A stretch of DNA of 64,000 nucleotides, taken from positions 1,217,001 through 1,281,000 of the forward strand of contig OZ026595.1 of NCBI GenBank assembly GCA_964020085.1, given 5' to 3'. The position numbers and the translations under genes are program-made. This document shows, piece by piece, positions 1 to 12,546 of the stretch. The first letter of the stretch is position 1. Each line of letters opens with the position of its first letter. The notes under the pieces were generated by a model. That model did not search any database and was not told the origin of the DNA. It worked only from the letters and a program-made list of their open reading frames with translations. This DNA comes from Micromussa lordhowensis (taxonomy: Eukaryota; Cnidaria; Anthozoa; Scleractinia; Lobophylliidae).

Positions 1-1648
1 CTGTTATGTAACAATTTTTCTGCTGAAGCAGAAGCTTGGTGATTGTTGTCTTCAGCAGCTGTAAACTGTGTTAAATATGTTCATGTCCAGCTTGGATCCG
101 CTATTATTATTGAAGCTGTCACACAACAACTTGATCCTTGCTGTGCGCCATGACTTCTCAGTGTGCCTTGGAACTCACATATTATAACTCGCTCTCCGGC
201 GCATGAAAGCACATCAAATTCCACTACAGCTGTAGCTTTTCACTAAACAAAACCCTCAAAGGCTATACAATACTATAGGTGTAGTTTACATGTAAACCAA
301 ATAATGATAATAAATCTCTTCGAAAACAGCTTCTAATTTAGATAATCAAAGGTATTTCGTGAACTGCGGACGTTTGAACAAAGAAACTACTGCCTGGGAG
401 TCCCCTGATCCTTTAGCCCTATTGTTTCATACATTAGCCATTGTATATAGGTAATATTCAGCTTGTATATTATTCCACCAAAGTAAAAATCAGTGGCCTT
501 TTGGTGCTAACTATTGACATATTGAGTAATGTTTAGGACTGAGCAGTAATCTTTACTTTGTGCTCAAAATCAAATTTTTTAGTGTTACAATTATAAGAAC
601 AGAGATATAAGAATGTTTTTAATTCTATTGACAGATAATGTTTTAGTTAAACAAAAGCAATTTTGGGGCACCTTATGGTGCAAGAAATGGTTTGGATGTG
701 GACACCTTGAAGAGTGGAGATCTGGAACGTTTGGAGAGGGAGTCCTTAATGCACTAATGGTGAGAGGAACACCAACACCAAAGTCGAAAAAAATTGCGTA
801 GCATAAGGATGAAAACAGGGGGCTAAAAAGATCTGTCAGCAAAATGCTTAGTTTTAATGAGAGACTGGTTGAGAACGATGCTTCGATTGATGATCAAGCA
901 GCTTTGGAGGTGTTGAACACATGCATGCATACAATAACAAACAATATTGCTGGTGTAGCTGCAAAATGTAAACATGGAAGGGACGCCTTTGAACATCTCA
1001 AAGGTTTGCAAGACTCAGGTAAGGTAAGGAATGAGGCGGAATAAGCTTGTAAACGGCAGTGTGCTTATAAGCACTAACTCAGCAGAATACAAGAGGTGAT
1101 TGTTATACTAAAATATACAGTCATTTGATTAAAGCGAGTAAGCAAACACTAATTTGCATTTTATGAATTTTTCCAAGTTATGCAATATATATCTGGTTTG
1201 CATACACTGAAATTGTGTTGAATTCTCTCACCATCCTATGGCTCGTGTTTACATGAGGGTATGTCCACACAGAAAAGTTCACTATTGCGTAAGCAGATAC
1301 TCTCAATAATGTACCAAGTAAACATACTAGTTGTTTGTACAATTTTGTGGTAGGCCTACTGCATTGTTGCTAATAAAGTTACAATATTGTACCACCTAGT
1401 AATGGTTTCACTCATTTGTAAGTACTTAATTTAAATTTTTCAAAGCTCAACTAAGCTCAACCTACACAAAACATGAGCATGGAAAATATCTTTGTACTAG
1501 AAAAATTATTCACACTGTACTATTATAGTTAACTGCTTATCCCGGGAAAGTGTCAACTGGCTTTCAAAGAAAATGATCGAAGAACTGAGTGAATGAAAAT
1601 AATAATCATATGATAATGATAATTCTTTTTCTTTTATTTCTGAATCAG
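1..1648. other. Non-coding stretch, no supported gene
   Basis: Short open frames around 613-801 and 844-1044 have no recognisable motif, no convincing start context and no clear codon bias. I see no transposon ends here. They could be 5' exons of the spliced unit that follows, but nothing in the sequence shows it. Confidence 0.5.
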
Positions 1649-2276
1649 AATCCATGGCCGAATTGTACATTTGGATTATGTAAAGGATCCATCCTTCACT
1701 AAGGAGAATGAAACAGTTCTCCAAACCAAGATGAAGGATTTGGTGAGGAATCATGAGGTAAGACCTATTTAATGCCATTAGAAAGTTACCCGTTACACTC
1801 TGAGCTGAAATACATGCAATTCCTATGTACTATATTGAACAATTTCCATATGTCTCTCGCAGATAAAGTATACTTAATGATACATGATTTGACGGTCAAT
1901 GGTGTCATTTACCTTACTTTTCTTTCTTGACTTCGTCAAGTTGAGCAATTTTAAGAAAATTGTTATAAATTATTTTTTATTGACCCTTAAATGGGGGAGG
2001 GAAAGTAAAACTGGTAAGTGAAGAATTGTCATCATGGCTATAGGTAGATAAGATTAACATCCACAAACAAAGAGTTTAGTGAGCATCCAACTACTCTATA
2101 TATTTTATTGCTCAGGGATTTCTTGTGGCATGGACCATATTGTTCCTGCCAAGGTGGTTGAACAGTGACAGAAGGAAAGAGCATTTTGTCGACAAGCTAA
2201 GGGAAGTATTAGCAATGCTTGTTCCAGAACAAGATGGCACAAGGGAACAGCACAGTTACTGTACACTTATGTGGTG
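1649..2276 (+). CDS. Two spliced exons of an unidentified protein
   Basis: A likely exon runs 1649-1757, after an AG acceptor and before GTAAG. A second runs 2116-2276, after a TTGCTCAG acceptor and before GTGAGT. Joined in phase they give about 88 residues of charged, helical-looking sequence with no gap or stop. The first exon ends in NHE and the second opens with GFLVAWTILFL, which reads like one continuous domain. I do not recognise the family. The unit lies just upstream of, and on the same strand as, the CACTA-like exons starting at 2591, so it may be the 5' part of the same transcript or an older neighbour. No start codon can be assigned. Confidence 0.4.
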
Positions 2277-2590
2277 GTGAGTCTCACAGCAAACCAGGTT
2301 ATTATAAATTGCCACATCCAATTATAACCCTGCGATGGACTATCATCCCATCCAGGGGGGAGTAGAAATACTCCCAGTCGCTTCATGCTACAGAAACTGG
2401 GATAAGCTCCAACCTGATTGGCCACTTGGCCCGAATGCAGAGATGGTTCATTTGTATCAAGAAGGTACAGTGCAAAATGATAATAAATTAAGATGTTTGT
2501 TGACAAGTCTAGTCTAACACACTTTTTTGGCATCTTTTACAAGTGTTATGCCCTTTTGGGTCTGTAAATCCTTGTTTGTTTTTAATACAG

Positions 2591-5254
2591 GTCTTGAGAT
2601 TAAACCCGAGTGTGAGGTAATTCCAGTCACTGTTAAAGCTGCAGTAATTTGGGGGTCCACTGATTTGCAAGGAAAAGCCTACCTCACTTGTATGACACAG
2701 CACAATGGAGAAATTAAGTGGCTGTATTACATGTGAAGAACCTGGTCATATAGTCAAACAAGGGAAAGGGCATACCTGTTGCTATCCATACCGGAATCTT
2801 GCAGAAGCAGCTCCCAAACGTACCCACAAGAGTTTTCTAAGGAATGGCTTATCAGCACACAGAGAGAACAAAAAGGTGGGGTTTTTTGCAAATGAAATGT
2901 TACATGTATATGCACTTTGCTATTATTGATTTTAGATGAGCTCAACTTGAAAGTGCAATACATAAAAAATATATATTATATATTATTCTGGTGTATAATG
3001 TACATTTACATGTATGTATGATCTTAGGTTGTAGGTGTCTACGGTATCACTAGTCTTGCCATGATGCCATGGTTCGATGTGGTATTGGGCATGGTTCCAG
3101 ACTACATGCATGGCTGCTTACTTGGTGTTACAAAGACCCTACTTTACAAATGGTTCTCTGCTACAAACCACACAAAACCCTACTTTATTGGTGGAAAGGT
3201 ACTGGAATAAAATTTAAATTTGACTGTTTAGAGAAATCATACTGTTAAGAGATTTTCCTATCAATTAAATTGCAAATAAAACATGTCAATAAATGCATAC
3301 TAAAGATGAGACCTCCAGACTTCTTGACACGTTTACCACGAGACATGGAGAAACATTTCAAAAACTTGAAGGGTGTGTACATTATTACCCAAGTGCCAAA
3401 TAGAGATAATTAACGTTAAAATGTATTTTAAAACTGACATACTCTGATCTATTTTTTTAAGCTTCAGAGTTGCAATCTTGGTTGCTGTACTATTCACTGC
3501 CATGTTTAGCTGGGTACCTTCCAGACAAGTATCTGTGCCACTTTGCACATTTGGCAGAGGGAGTGTACATTCTTCTTGGTGATGCAATAACACCATCACA
3601 ACTTGTAAGGGCTTGTGATCTCCTGCAGACATTTTACAAGGACTTTCAAGCTCTGTATGGTAAGAAAATACTGTGAAATTTTTTAAAATCATAGGGTAAA
3701 ATCACCTATATTATGCAAAAATCAAAAGGATACACCCTGGCTAATTTTATGTTCTTCTCTCTTAATAGGAGACGGCAGTTGTGGTCTTAATATTCACAAT
3801 ACTGGTGCCCATCTAGCAGACTACGTTGAAGGATGGGGTCCACTGTGGGCATGGTCCACCTTTGGCTTCGAGGACATGAATGGCACCATCATGGACTTGA
3901 CACATGGCACAGGAAATGTTTGTAGACAGGTACATTGACAAGTTATATTTAATTATAAGTAATAAATGGACTTAAATGAATTTAAACTGTGTTCAGGAGA
4001 AATAAATTATAAGGGTATCAACTGCAATTTTAAATTTCTTTGAAGGTGATTTGGATGCTTCATGCACAGAGTCGGTTAATTTGCTGACAGATGGTTGTCT
4101 AAAGGACTTTATCAGAAGAATGCTAAACACAAAAAGGCAGTAAGTAATACCCTATGTTGCTATAAAGGTATTGAGATCTGTAGTTTTAAAACAGTTAAAA
4201 AATCTGCAAATGAAACAACAATTTTTATTTTGAGGCAGAAAAAGGTTATAAATGTTAGTTAAATTGATGTGGTATTTGGTAATTAATCTTAGTAAAAGAA
4301 ATTTGCATTTTTACGACTATTTTGCACTTATGCAAAAATGGAGTATTAGGGGAGCTCGTCTCTCCATAAGTCAGTTCGTGTAAACTCTTAAGGGAATACT
4401 TTCTGTCAAAAGCTGTCAAGACGCTGTCAGCACTTACTAATAGGACGATACAAAATTGTATTAAAGTAGAAGCAAAATAGTTTTGGTCTCGAAGGACCTT
4501 TGATTTTCTGGTTTGGTCACGTTTATTCATAACAGTTAATTAATATGATATTTAAGCTTACAAAACTCATCCCATTCTTGCTGTAGAGTAAAAAATCTAA
4601 AGGATGCAAAGGATTGCTTCATTGCTGGAGGGGCCAAAAAACTGACAGGGCTACCCAATGAATTAATGGAGAAGATTAATATGAAAGTTGAAGGAGGCAA
4701 CAAAGCTAAAGTTCTGCGCATTGTTAAGAAAGGACAAGTATTTTATTTAAAGGAGTATACCAGGATGGCAAAACGAAATGCCAGTGTTGTCTTGTTTGCC
4801 TGTGGCAAAGTTGGAGAGATTGAGTTTTTTGTGTGGGAAAAGCAGTCAGGGGTCACATTGGCAGTGTTTAGAGAGGTACAGCCAGATCTACAAAATCCAT
4901 TCTTCTTTAACGAGGCTGGTCATCACACATTAAGGATGCAGCAAGAAAGGTAATTAATAAAGGGGGTAATTAATAAGGGGTAAGTTATGTTATTTTGAAG
5001 AATGTGAATGGATGTTAATAAGTAATAATTTCTTTTTAGGGAGGTCAAGAAACTTGGGAAATGAATTAAATTATCATAAACAAAATGTAATTCTTGCTGC
5101 TTAAACACAAGTCTTGCTTCCGGCTTATATTTTCAGATCAGAGTTTCAAGTAAAACTGGTTGAAGATATTAAGGAAAAAGTCCTATTACTTGAAGGAAAT
5201 GGAGACCACCTTTGTCTTATCCGGATGCCTAATGTTCATGGAGTGTGCGGTTAA
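2591..5254 (+). pseudogene. Multi-exon CACTA/EnSpm-like transposase gene
   Basis: Eight or more exons on the plus strand encode pieces of a CACTA-type transposase. They are approximately 2591-2875, 3028-3198, 3303-3372, 3462-3659, 3769-3929, possibly 4046-4140, 4587-4949 and 5137-5254, nearly all with AG and GT borders. Family-like motifs are GCITCEEPGH (zinc-binding Cys pair), VPDYMHGCLLGVTK, SELQSWLLYYSLP, HLAEGVYILL and FGFEDMNGTI. The same motif order occurs in the minus-strand copy at 12547-19255. The exon at 2591 has a one-base frame break near 2708, and no N-terminal exon is certain, so I call it broken. The final exon ends in TAA at 5252-5254, with an AATAAA-like signal about 80 bases downstream. 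CACTA ends were not found. A domesticated host gene is possible but less likely. Confidence 0.6.
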
Positions 5255-7732
5255 TACAGGAACTCTTCAAAAAATGTTTCTTATCTTTACAGACATTGAT
5301 TGAAATTAACGTTATTGAACTTTTTTGGGTAAAAAAAATAAACTTATTGATTGAAGAAGTAGAAGTCAGTGTTTGAAGCCAAAGTGAGCTTGGTGTTTCT
5401 AAGAATCTTTTAGGAACGCATCATTATTAACAAACTTGATATTTATTGCTCCACATGTGATAGTTGGGTAGCAAGAAAGGTCAACATATGGAATGGCTAA
5501 TAATATAATTGTTTAGCCTATTTGTGGACATATTTTGTTTTGGTGACACTGAAGTCTACTACAGCCACAATTTTAACGGAATCAGAATCCTGCAATCAGT
5601 AAACTATCAAAAATTGGGAGAAAACTAAAAAAAATCTGAATATCTCATTAGTCCATCAGATTCATTTAAAAACAGTAAAACTTGTAAAAAAGTCAAATAT
5701 GTACAGTTTTTTTCTAGAGTTAACTGCAAAATAAATGTAGTAATAATTTTATCATTACTCAATGAGGAAATCTGAAATACTTTTGAAGTTTCCATTTCAT
5801 TCAACTTAATTGCTGCCTCTGAAGTATTGATAATAAACAATTTCATAGTATTAAAAATGAAAAGATAATTGGTATTTGAAGTTATTGAATTTTCTTTTGA
5901 AGTTAATCAATGCATGTGAAGCCTTAATACACTTCAATTTCTAGGATTTCAAGAGAATTTAACTGTCTTGATATATCAAAGGTATTGGCATATTTTACAA
6001 TTTCTAGGAATTCCTGGGATTTTCCTAGTGGCCACTGATGGCTGCAATTTTCCATTCCCAGAAATTCCCAAGAAATCCAAGCATTTTAATCACACCTCAT
6101 TTACATGACTGAGAATTTTTTGGAATTTCTAGGAATTCCAAGAGTACTGGGAATTCAGTTCGCAAGGGGAATGAGATGAGAGGATTGTCACCGTCTGAAC
6201 GGGTTATGAAAACGTAAATTGTAACCGCTTTTCAAGAAACTGCGCGCATTATTTTGATCTCTAATGACTCTTAGAACCATATTTGAATAAATATGATATC
6301 ATGTTGCTATTCTAAATTAGTCTTACAGTTTTGGCGCAAATTTTAGATCAGTAGAGTTAGTTGTTGTGCAAAAGTTGCTTCGTGCATTTCCAATCAAGGT
6401 TTGTTCTAGTCAGCCCTTCAGATTAGCTTTCTCAGTCCAGTTACATAGTTCAATGCTGCCAGATTTCAAATTCAGCATCCCTTGGGTCGCAAAGGATTTG
6501 TAGAGTCTGGGAATTTGGGAAAAGTCTCTCATTTATAGCAGGAATTTTTAACTTTGGCTTTATCCGCGTGGCTGCAAGGAACAGTGTGTACAATGAAAAC
6601 AGAAAAGTGATATATGACAAAGGCAGAAATTTCTGAGTATGTTTGGTGAAAACAAAGAAGCCTCCACTATCTGCCAGACATGGGCAGAAATCAGCTACAA
6701 TATGGCCGCTAAGCATGCATGCTCTTGTCATTCTGTCCCTTTAAAAATGTCGTACACTCTACAGAATTAGTATGAGGACAATATTATTGGCAAATGTCTC
6801 TTAACCAAATAAAAGATTCATACCTGCACAGTTTTGAAAGTTATCATAGGAAAGAGATCCTCTCTGCCAAGTAACACTGTCGCCACCCAAATACCTGGAA
6901 TTCCCAAGCATCAACCGCCGTCCTCATACAAGGTATACATGACCATGCCATACAAACATAGTAAATTTGTTGAAAATGCCTCATAAAATGGTTGTTTGAT
7001 GGCTCAAGTTTGTACACTTTTTATTATGAAGGGTGACATATTCTCTATCAGATTTTTCCAGACAGCATGTTCAGTGGAAAAAGTTTCTCATGGAGATGAA
7101 CTTTTGAGGTATTCCCTCAAATTCGAAGTTTTACATTTGGTGACACTGGATACAAGTTTCGACAGGGTTAAGCGACCATTTCTCGCTTGCATCGGATGCT
7201 AAATTCAGCCACCATCTTGTTGAGTTTCAGGCCTGGCTTCTTAGCTTATTTACAGAATAAAAGACGTTGATTGGCTAAAGAACAACAGAACACAATGCCT
7301 TTCACTCCAAAATCTCTGACGTGACAGCGGGCGTGACTAATCGTTGCGGGATGTGAGTAATTTTGCAAACCTTGCATGCTTGAAGCTTGTTTTGAAACAG
7401 TTGTGCAATTGTTTCTGATAAAATAATTTAGGAAAGCTGATGACAGGTTTTTTTCAGTCAGTTCTAGTACATCATATCATAACCATTATTCTTTAAAGCC
7501 CTTGAAGCTTGCGGGTTTCAAAATGGTTGCACAATTTCTTTTCTGATTTTACAAATACAGGGAAACTGATCAAAGGTCTATTTTGGTATACTTTTCTAAA
7601 TCCATCATATAAACCATCATCTTAGCAGTTCACAGCTCTTGATACCCCTAAAAATGTCCGATGTTCCACTCCATGACTATATTCTAAAAACTAAACTAGG
7701 GTTTCAAAGCCAATCTCTACATTCCATATCCA
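5255..7732. other. Non-coding DNA with no supported gene
   Basis: Apart from the iterated-word patch at 5935-6165, I see no coding exon, RNA gene or transposon end. Short minus-strand frames at 5625-5846 and 6450-6731 lack motifs and look incidental. Confidence 0.5.
5935..6165. repeat. Iterated-word patch built on GGAATTTC / GAAATTCC
   Basis: Variants of TTTCTAGGAATTCC, AAATTCCCAAG and GGGAATTC recur in both orientations over about 230 bases, giving many short overlapping inverted repeats without a fixed period. No inverted ends or target duplication could be defined. Confidence 0.5.
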
Positions 7733-9777
7733 ATGTTGAAAGCTTGGCCTGAATTTCTTAGCATGTCGCCTGCTGAACAAGACGAGGAAGATGAAGAAGC
7801 AGATGGCAACAAGGCTCAAGGACCAGTCACACTGGATATGCGCATGAAAACTATTCGCAGAAAATATCAAAGTTATACCGACCTGTTTGAGATTGCAATT
7901 CCCGGGGACATGTTCTCTATTAGGAAATCGGAGAGCATAAGAAGGGAGATGAATGACACTCTGAGAAAGATTGCTGGCACTGTTAAGACCATGTACCTTA
8001 AGGCAAAAGGAAGAAAGCGGTATGAGCTAGATGAGAAAGCCAGAGGATTCCATGTGTTTCAGGAGTATATACAGTCTGTTTAACAACTGGAGAAAGAAAA
8101 TGAGGAACTCAAAGAGAGAAACGAAATCCAGTCTCAAGAACTTGAAGAGTGGAAAATCAAGTACGAGAATTTAGAAGAAGAGAAGCGAAAATTATTCAAA
8201 GAAATGAAAGAATAAGTTCAGTCAAAGCAAAATGAAATAGAAAACTTGGAGGAAGCAAATGAAGAACTTCTCAAATACATTGACAATTTGAAAAAATCTC
8301 TTGAAGCATTGTACAAAGGTAAAGACATAACCAAGGTGAAAAATAAATCAAGAACCTTGAAAAAGATTGCCAACAGAGCAAGGGCTGCTCTTTGGTTTTC
8401 CAAGTCTTTTGGACTGGATGTTGTAGCAATAACCTTCAAAGAGGTCAACACTGGAGTGGCACACACCAGTTCTATGGGCACTGAGGGAGCAGAAGTACCA
8501 TTTAAAGAGTTGCTTCAAACTAGGTTGGAGGATTTTTTGTCAGCACCCAGATTTGGATTTCGAGAAAGAAAAAGTAAAAATAAAAATATTGGGGGATGGT
8601 GCCAGAATGACTCGCAACAACAGTTTTATTTTTCTATCCTTTGCCTTACTAGAAGGTGATAATGATGTTATGTCTGCTAAGGGGAATCACACTATTGCTG
8701 TGGTCAAGGGGTCAGAAAAATATCAAACACTGAAAGAGTCATTTGCAAATGCTTTTAATGATATCAACAGCATGAATGCCACAAAGACAACCTCAATTGC
8801 TGGGAAAAACATTAACTTTGAATTCTTTCTGGGAGGGGATTATAAATTTATTTTAATTATCCTAGGTCTGAAAGGTGCAACCTCGCACTATGCATGTGCT
8901 TGGTGTTAGATACACGAAGACAATAGATGGGACATGTCATTTGACCTTTTATATTAGGGTAGCACTATCCAAAAAAACAAGGACAACTTCTGTTTTGAGC
9001 ATGAGCCTCTCCTAACTATACAAACTGACCATGTCATATTAGATGAGCTACATCTATTACTTCGGGTAGTTGACGTGTTGTTGACCAATCTTTTAGAGGA
9101 AGTGCTTGAAAGGGACAAAACTGAGGATGCTCGTAAGAAAAGGAGAGAAAAGAAAGGTACATGTATTCATCGGGATAAACGTCAGTCTGTTATACGGTCA
9201 TGTGGGGTAAGCTTTGACATCTGGGAGAAGTCAAATACTGATGGAAAGGGGTCTGGGTCTTTTGATTTCACTAGTTTACTTGGAAATGACAAAACAACTA
9301 CTTGGAGAACTTCCAAGTAAACTTTCAAATGTCTTGCATCCCACAACTTCAGAAATAGTAACAAAATTATGGGAGCAATTTAGAGATCTGTACTCATTAA
9401 TTCGCACTGGTAATCCTTCAGATGAAGAAATTAATCATTTCATTAAGAGGAAAAAGAAAGGGTTATGAAAAGGCAAAGATAACACCCTACATACATGCCA
9501 TGGTGTATCACATTCCAAAGTTTCTAAAGAGTCACAATTCTGTAAAAATATTTACTGGCCAAGGTGTAGAAAAAAAAATGATTATGCTAGAAATATAGTA
9601 CTTCGTAAATCAAACAAATGGGACTCGGCATCTGATGTGTTGAAAGTTGAGGCCAGACAATGGGCCTTGAAAAGGTCGGAACGAGCAAAAAGACCAACAA
9701 AACAAACAAAGATTACTGGGAAAGGGAACTTCTTGAAACCCAAGGCCGAGAGAAAGACAACATTTGTACCCGAGTAA
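7733..9777 (+). pseudogene. Decayed repeat-family protein gene (coiled coil plus GDGARMTR domain)
   Basis: Frame 7733-8540 is continuous except for two in-frame stops, TAA at 8081-8083 and TAA at 8213-8215. It encodes an acidic N-terminus (DEEDEEAD) and a long coiled coil rich in Glu and Lys. A frame change near 8545 leads to a segment with ILGDGARMTR, KGNHTIAVV, FFLGGDYKF and SHYACAWC. A further in-frame TAG lies at 8907-8909. The rest continues in shifted frames to a stop at about 9775-9777. I associate this motif set with a multi-copy uncharacterised protein family in cnidarians, probably transposon-encoded, but that is memory, not proof. Its enzymatic role is unknown; the two Cys of ACAWC may bind metal. 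Confidence 0.55.
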
Positions 9778-10074
9778 TAATATATGTGCAACAACATGTT
9801 CAAGATCTCATAGAGGGCTGTAGATACTCCTTCGAATGAATAATGAGGTCATACATGAAAAGATGTATTCAGGGCTAAATACAGTCTTTATCTTAATGTT
9901 TAAAGGCAACTACATAGGTTATTGTATAGAAAAAAGGAATTTTACTGGCATCATCTTAATAATATGTATATGCATGGTTATTCTAGGTTATTCCAGGCAG
10001 CTAGTACTCTAATGTTTACTTTCAATATGTTCATTGTTGTAAATATTTTTTTAGCAAGAGTGAGTACAAATAAA

Positions 10075-10089
10075 GATTGATTGATTGAT
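10075..10089 (+). repeat. Short GATT simple repeat, possible retrotransposon tail
   Basis: About four GATT units directly follow an AATAAA-like signal. Such tails often mark the 3' end of a non-LTR retrotransposon or SINE, but no coding remnant was recognised upstream. Confidence 0.4.
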
Positions 10090-10611
10090 CAAATATACTA
10101 TATCATTATGTAGGGATGCAAGTTTTGGATCATCCACGAGTCTTTTGTAAGAGAAAAAGTATTCATACCACCAAATGTTATACTTCTAAACCCTTGTTCA
10201 AATATTCACCACTGCCTTAGATACTGACCAAAATAGTGTACTGCTTAACCCTTTCACACCCAGATTCAATTTCAGAGAAAATGTTGTTTTACCTACTAAG
10301 ATTGTGCATTTCAATGAAATCTTTCAATAGATTGCATTACAATTTTTATTTTTCATTATTTAACAAAATAAAATGAGACATTTTCTTCAATTTTCATATC
10401 TGACACTGTGAGGAGAGGTAAGGTTAACAAATACTGTGAGCACTGGTACTGAAACAAATACTCGCTTTTTCTTGATAGTATCTAGACTTTGGCACCAAAG
10501 CATCATTTACTAAAAGCCTTTGGCCCCCAACTTAAAAACTTTCTAATATTTATGGGAAATATTATCTTGTGCCCATTGCCCAGTTTATCGACATACCCGT
10601 ACGAAACGGCT

Positions 10612-10950
10612 AGATCTAAATTTGTCTGCAATAGGTCTAGGAAAAGTCTTCTAGACATTTTCTAGACCTTTCCAAGACAAATGAAATGTCTTGAGGATCT
10701 TGCAAATGTCTTGAAAGACTTTTCAAACTCTGCTTCACCCGTTTGGTTATGAAAAGTCTTGAAGTTTTATCCAGACTAGATCTTGACTAGATCTTGAGTT
10801 AATTCTTTTGGTCGTTAATGATAACAAGGCCACATGTTCTGAGGTGTTAATTTGCCACTCAGTGACCATACCTGAAGACTTGTCTTGAAGGCTGATCTAG
10901 CCGAGACATTTGATAGACATTTGCGCAGATTGTCGAGAAAAGAAGTCAGA
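10612..10950. repeat. Iterated-word patch built on GTCTTG / CAAGAC / TCTAGA
   Basis: AAGTCTTCTAGAC, TTCTAGACC, CAAGACAAATG, ATGTCTTGAGG, GTCTTGAAAGAC and CTAGATCTTGAC recur on both strands without a fixed period. The style matches the patches at 5935 and 48110, but the word differs. No ends were defined. Confidence 0.45.
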
Positions 10951-11094
10951 AACAAATGAGTAAAAAGGAAAGAAAAAGGGTACTGTTTCCAGATGAATGA
11001 AATCAACGCAAGTTTGGAGTTAAAAGATGTTTTTTGGGCTTGGATCATCTCTGTGGCTATATGCCCGGCAACCGGGCAAGGTTTTAAATAGACA

Positions 11095-11245
11095 GTAAGA
11101 AATATTCACCGAATTCCGACAGAAATCCTCAATCAAACATACTGAAAGTATTTCGTGTTTCCTTAGAAATGTCAAGCGATCCTAGATATTATTTTCGTTT
11201 ATTTACATTCGATGAATTTACCGTACTTGTGCATAACGTAAAAAT
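11095..11245 (+). repeat. Inverted-repeat partner A (coding-like)
   Basis: This segment is similar to the reverse complement of 11430-11580, sharing for example AATTCCGACAGAAAT and AGAAATGTCAAG. One frame reads EMSSDPRYYFR...FDEFTVLV, and the partner encodes a matching SLEMSSDPKNYF...LDEFTELI. It looks like the same exon of a mobile-element protein in opposite orientation. Confidence 0.5.
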
Positions 11246-11429
11246 CGCTCAGGCCTGGTTCATACATCGCATTTCTGCCGTGTGGTGCAATTGAGACACT
11301 AGATAATGAGATGATTTGCTTCATTATCTTTGGTTTGAGCTGCGTTCGACAAGACGGAAATGGCCTTAGTTATCGACACTTAAAAACCATCTGTGAGACT
11401 GCCGGTCACGGTGTCAAGTAGACTAATAG

Positions 11430-11580
11430 TATTGTCGGCAGTCACAAATAAGCTCAGTAAATTCGTCCAGTGTAAAACCAAAATAATTTTTAGGATCACT
11501 TGACATTTCTAAAGAAACACGGAATACTTTCGATAGGTTTGAATTAGCATTTCTGTCGGAATTAGGTGAACATTCGGTTT
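11430..11580 (-). repeat. Inverted-repeat partner B (coding-like)
   Basis: Reverse-strand counterpart of 11095-11245, about 75-80 percent alike by eye. It lies in a minus-strand frame (11423-11644) that includes NSDRNANSNLSKVFRVSLEM. A Harbinger-like N-terminal transposase piece is one possibility, but I cannot assign it. Confidence 0.45.
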
Positions 11581-12546
11581 GAGCCGAAGTGTTGTAACTG
11601 TGTCGCGCGCGGGATAGCCATTTTATAGTATGCCATGCATGCACGCTCGGATATTTCGTGAACTATAAAACGATGCAAACTAACTTTTAGAGACGCTTGA
11701 CATGGCTAAAGAAACATTTAAAACTCTCAAGAAGCTTGAAAGAAGATTTCAGTGTAAATTTGGTGAAATTACCGGCCCGGTCGCGGGCATCTAAGCGACA
11801 GCGTTGGGCAATAGAGCAACATTGTCTAAGGTTTTGCCTTCTTTCCGTCACGCAAACTTAATGCTCCACATTTTTCAGACCACAGAAATTTCGAGTTTTG
11901 GTAGTAGATTAAGAGTGCTAGTGTAATGAATGAAATTAGTGTGCTTTAAAATTAAACCCAAGAAGAAACAAAGGTTTTTTTTTCCGAGAATCACAAAAGA
12001 TAAAAGAAACAACGAATTGTTATCACTAGTGCTACACACTTCTTTCACTTCAGAAACATCCTTGTTTAAATATACGCACAAGAAAAAAAAGGAATGGCTT
12101 TTGAATATGTACACGGACATGTTTACGCAAAAAGTAAATTAGCATCGATTCATATCTTGAAATACAATATGCATACCTTTAGTCAAAACGTTTCATTACT
12201 GCATTTTGTACTATCGTTATTCATCAAATACAAAAATTCAGATATGCCGCATGCACATTTTTCTATATAAACAAGTCACAAATTTCTTCAGTAGAACCCT
12301 ACCCGCTTCCCGTCATTGATGTGAAAATAATTATTCAATACCTTAAATTTCCGCCTGACTAATCCGTTCATGCATGAACAAAGTTAGTCTGTTTCAACTG
12401 AATTAGGGAAGTCAGCTACGAAGGCAATATTTGGCATGTCCTCAAAGCACATAAAAACACATTTGCACTCTATTTGTTCAACATCCAGCACAATAACATC
12501 CTCTGTTTGAGCTGCTTCTACTTTCTTGACGTGACAACTGGAAGAG

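Larger units (their letters stand above)
9778..12546. other. Intergenic DNA, repeats but no supported gene
   Basis: This holds a GATT tail, an iterated-word patch and an inverted pair, listed separately. The remaining frames are short and without motifs. The paired frames near 11930-12142 on opposite strands look like chance. Confidence 0.45.
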
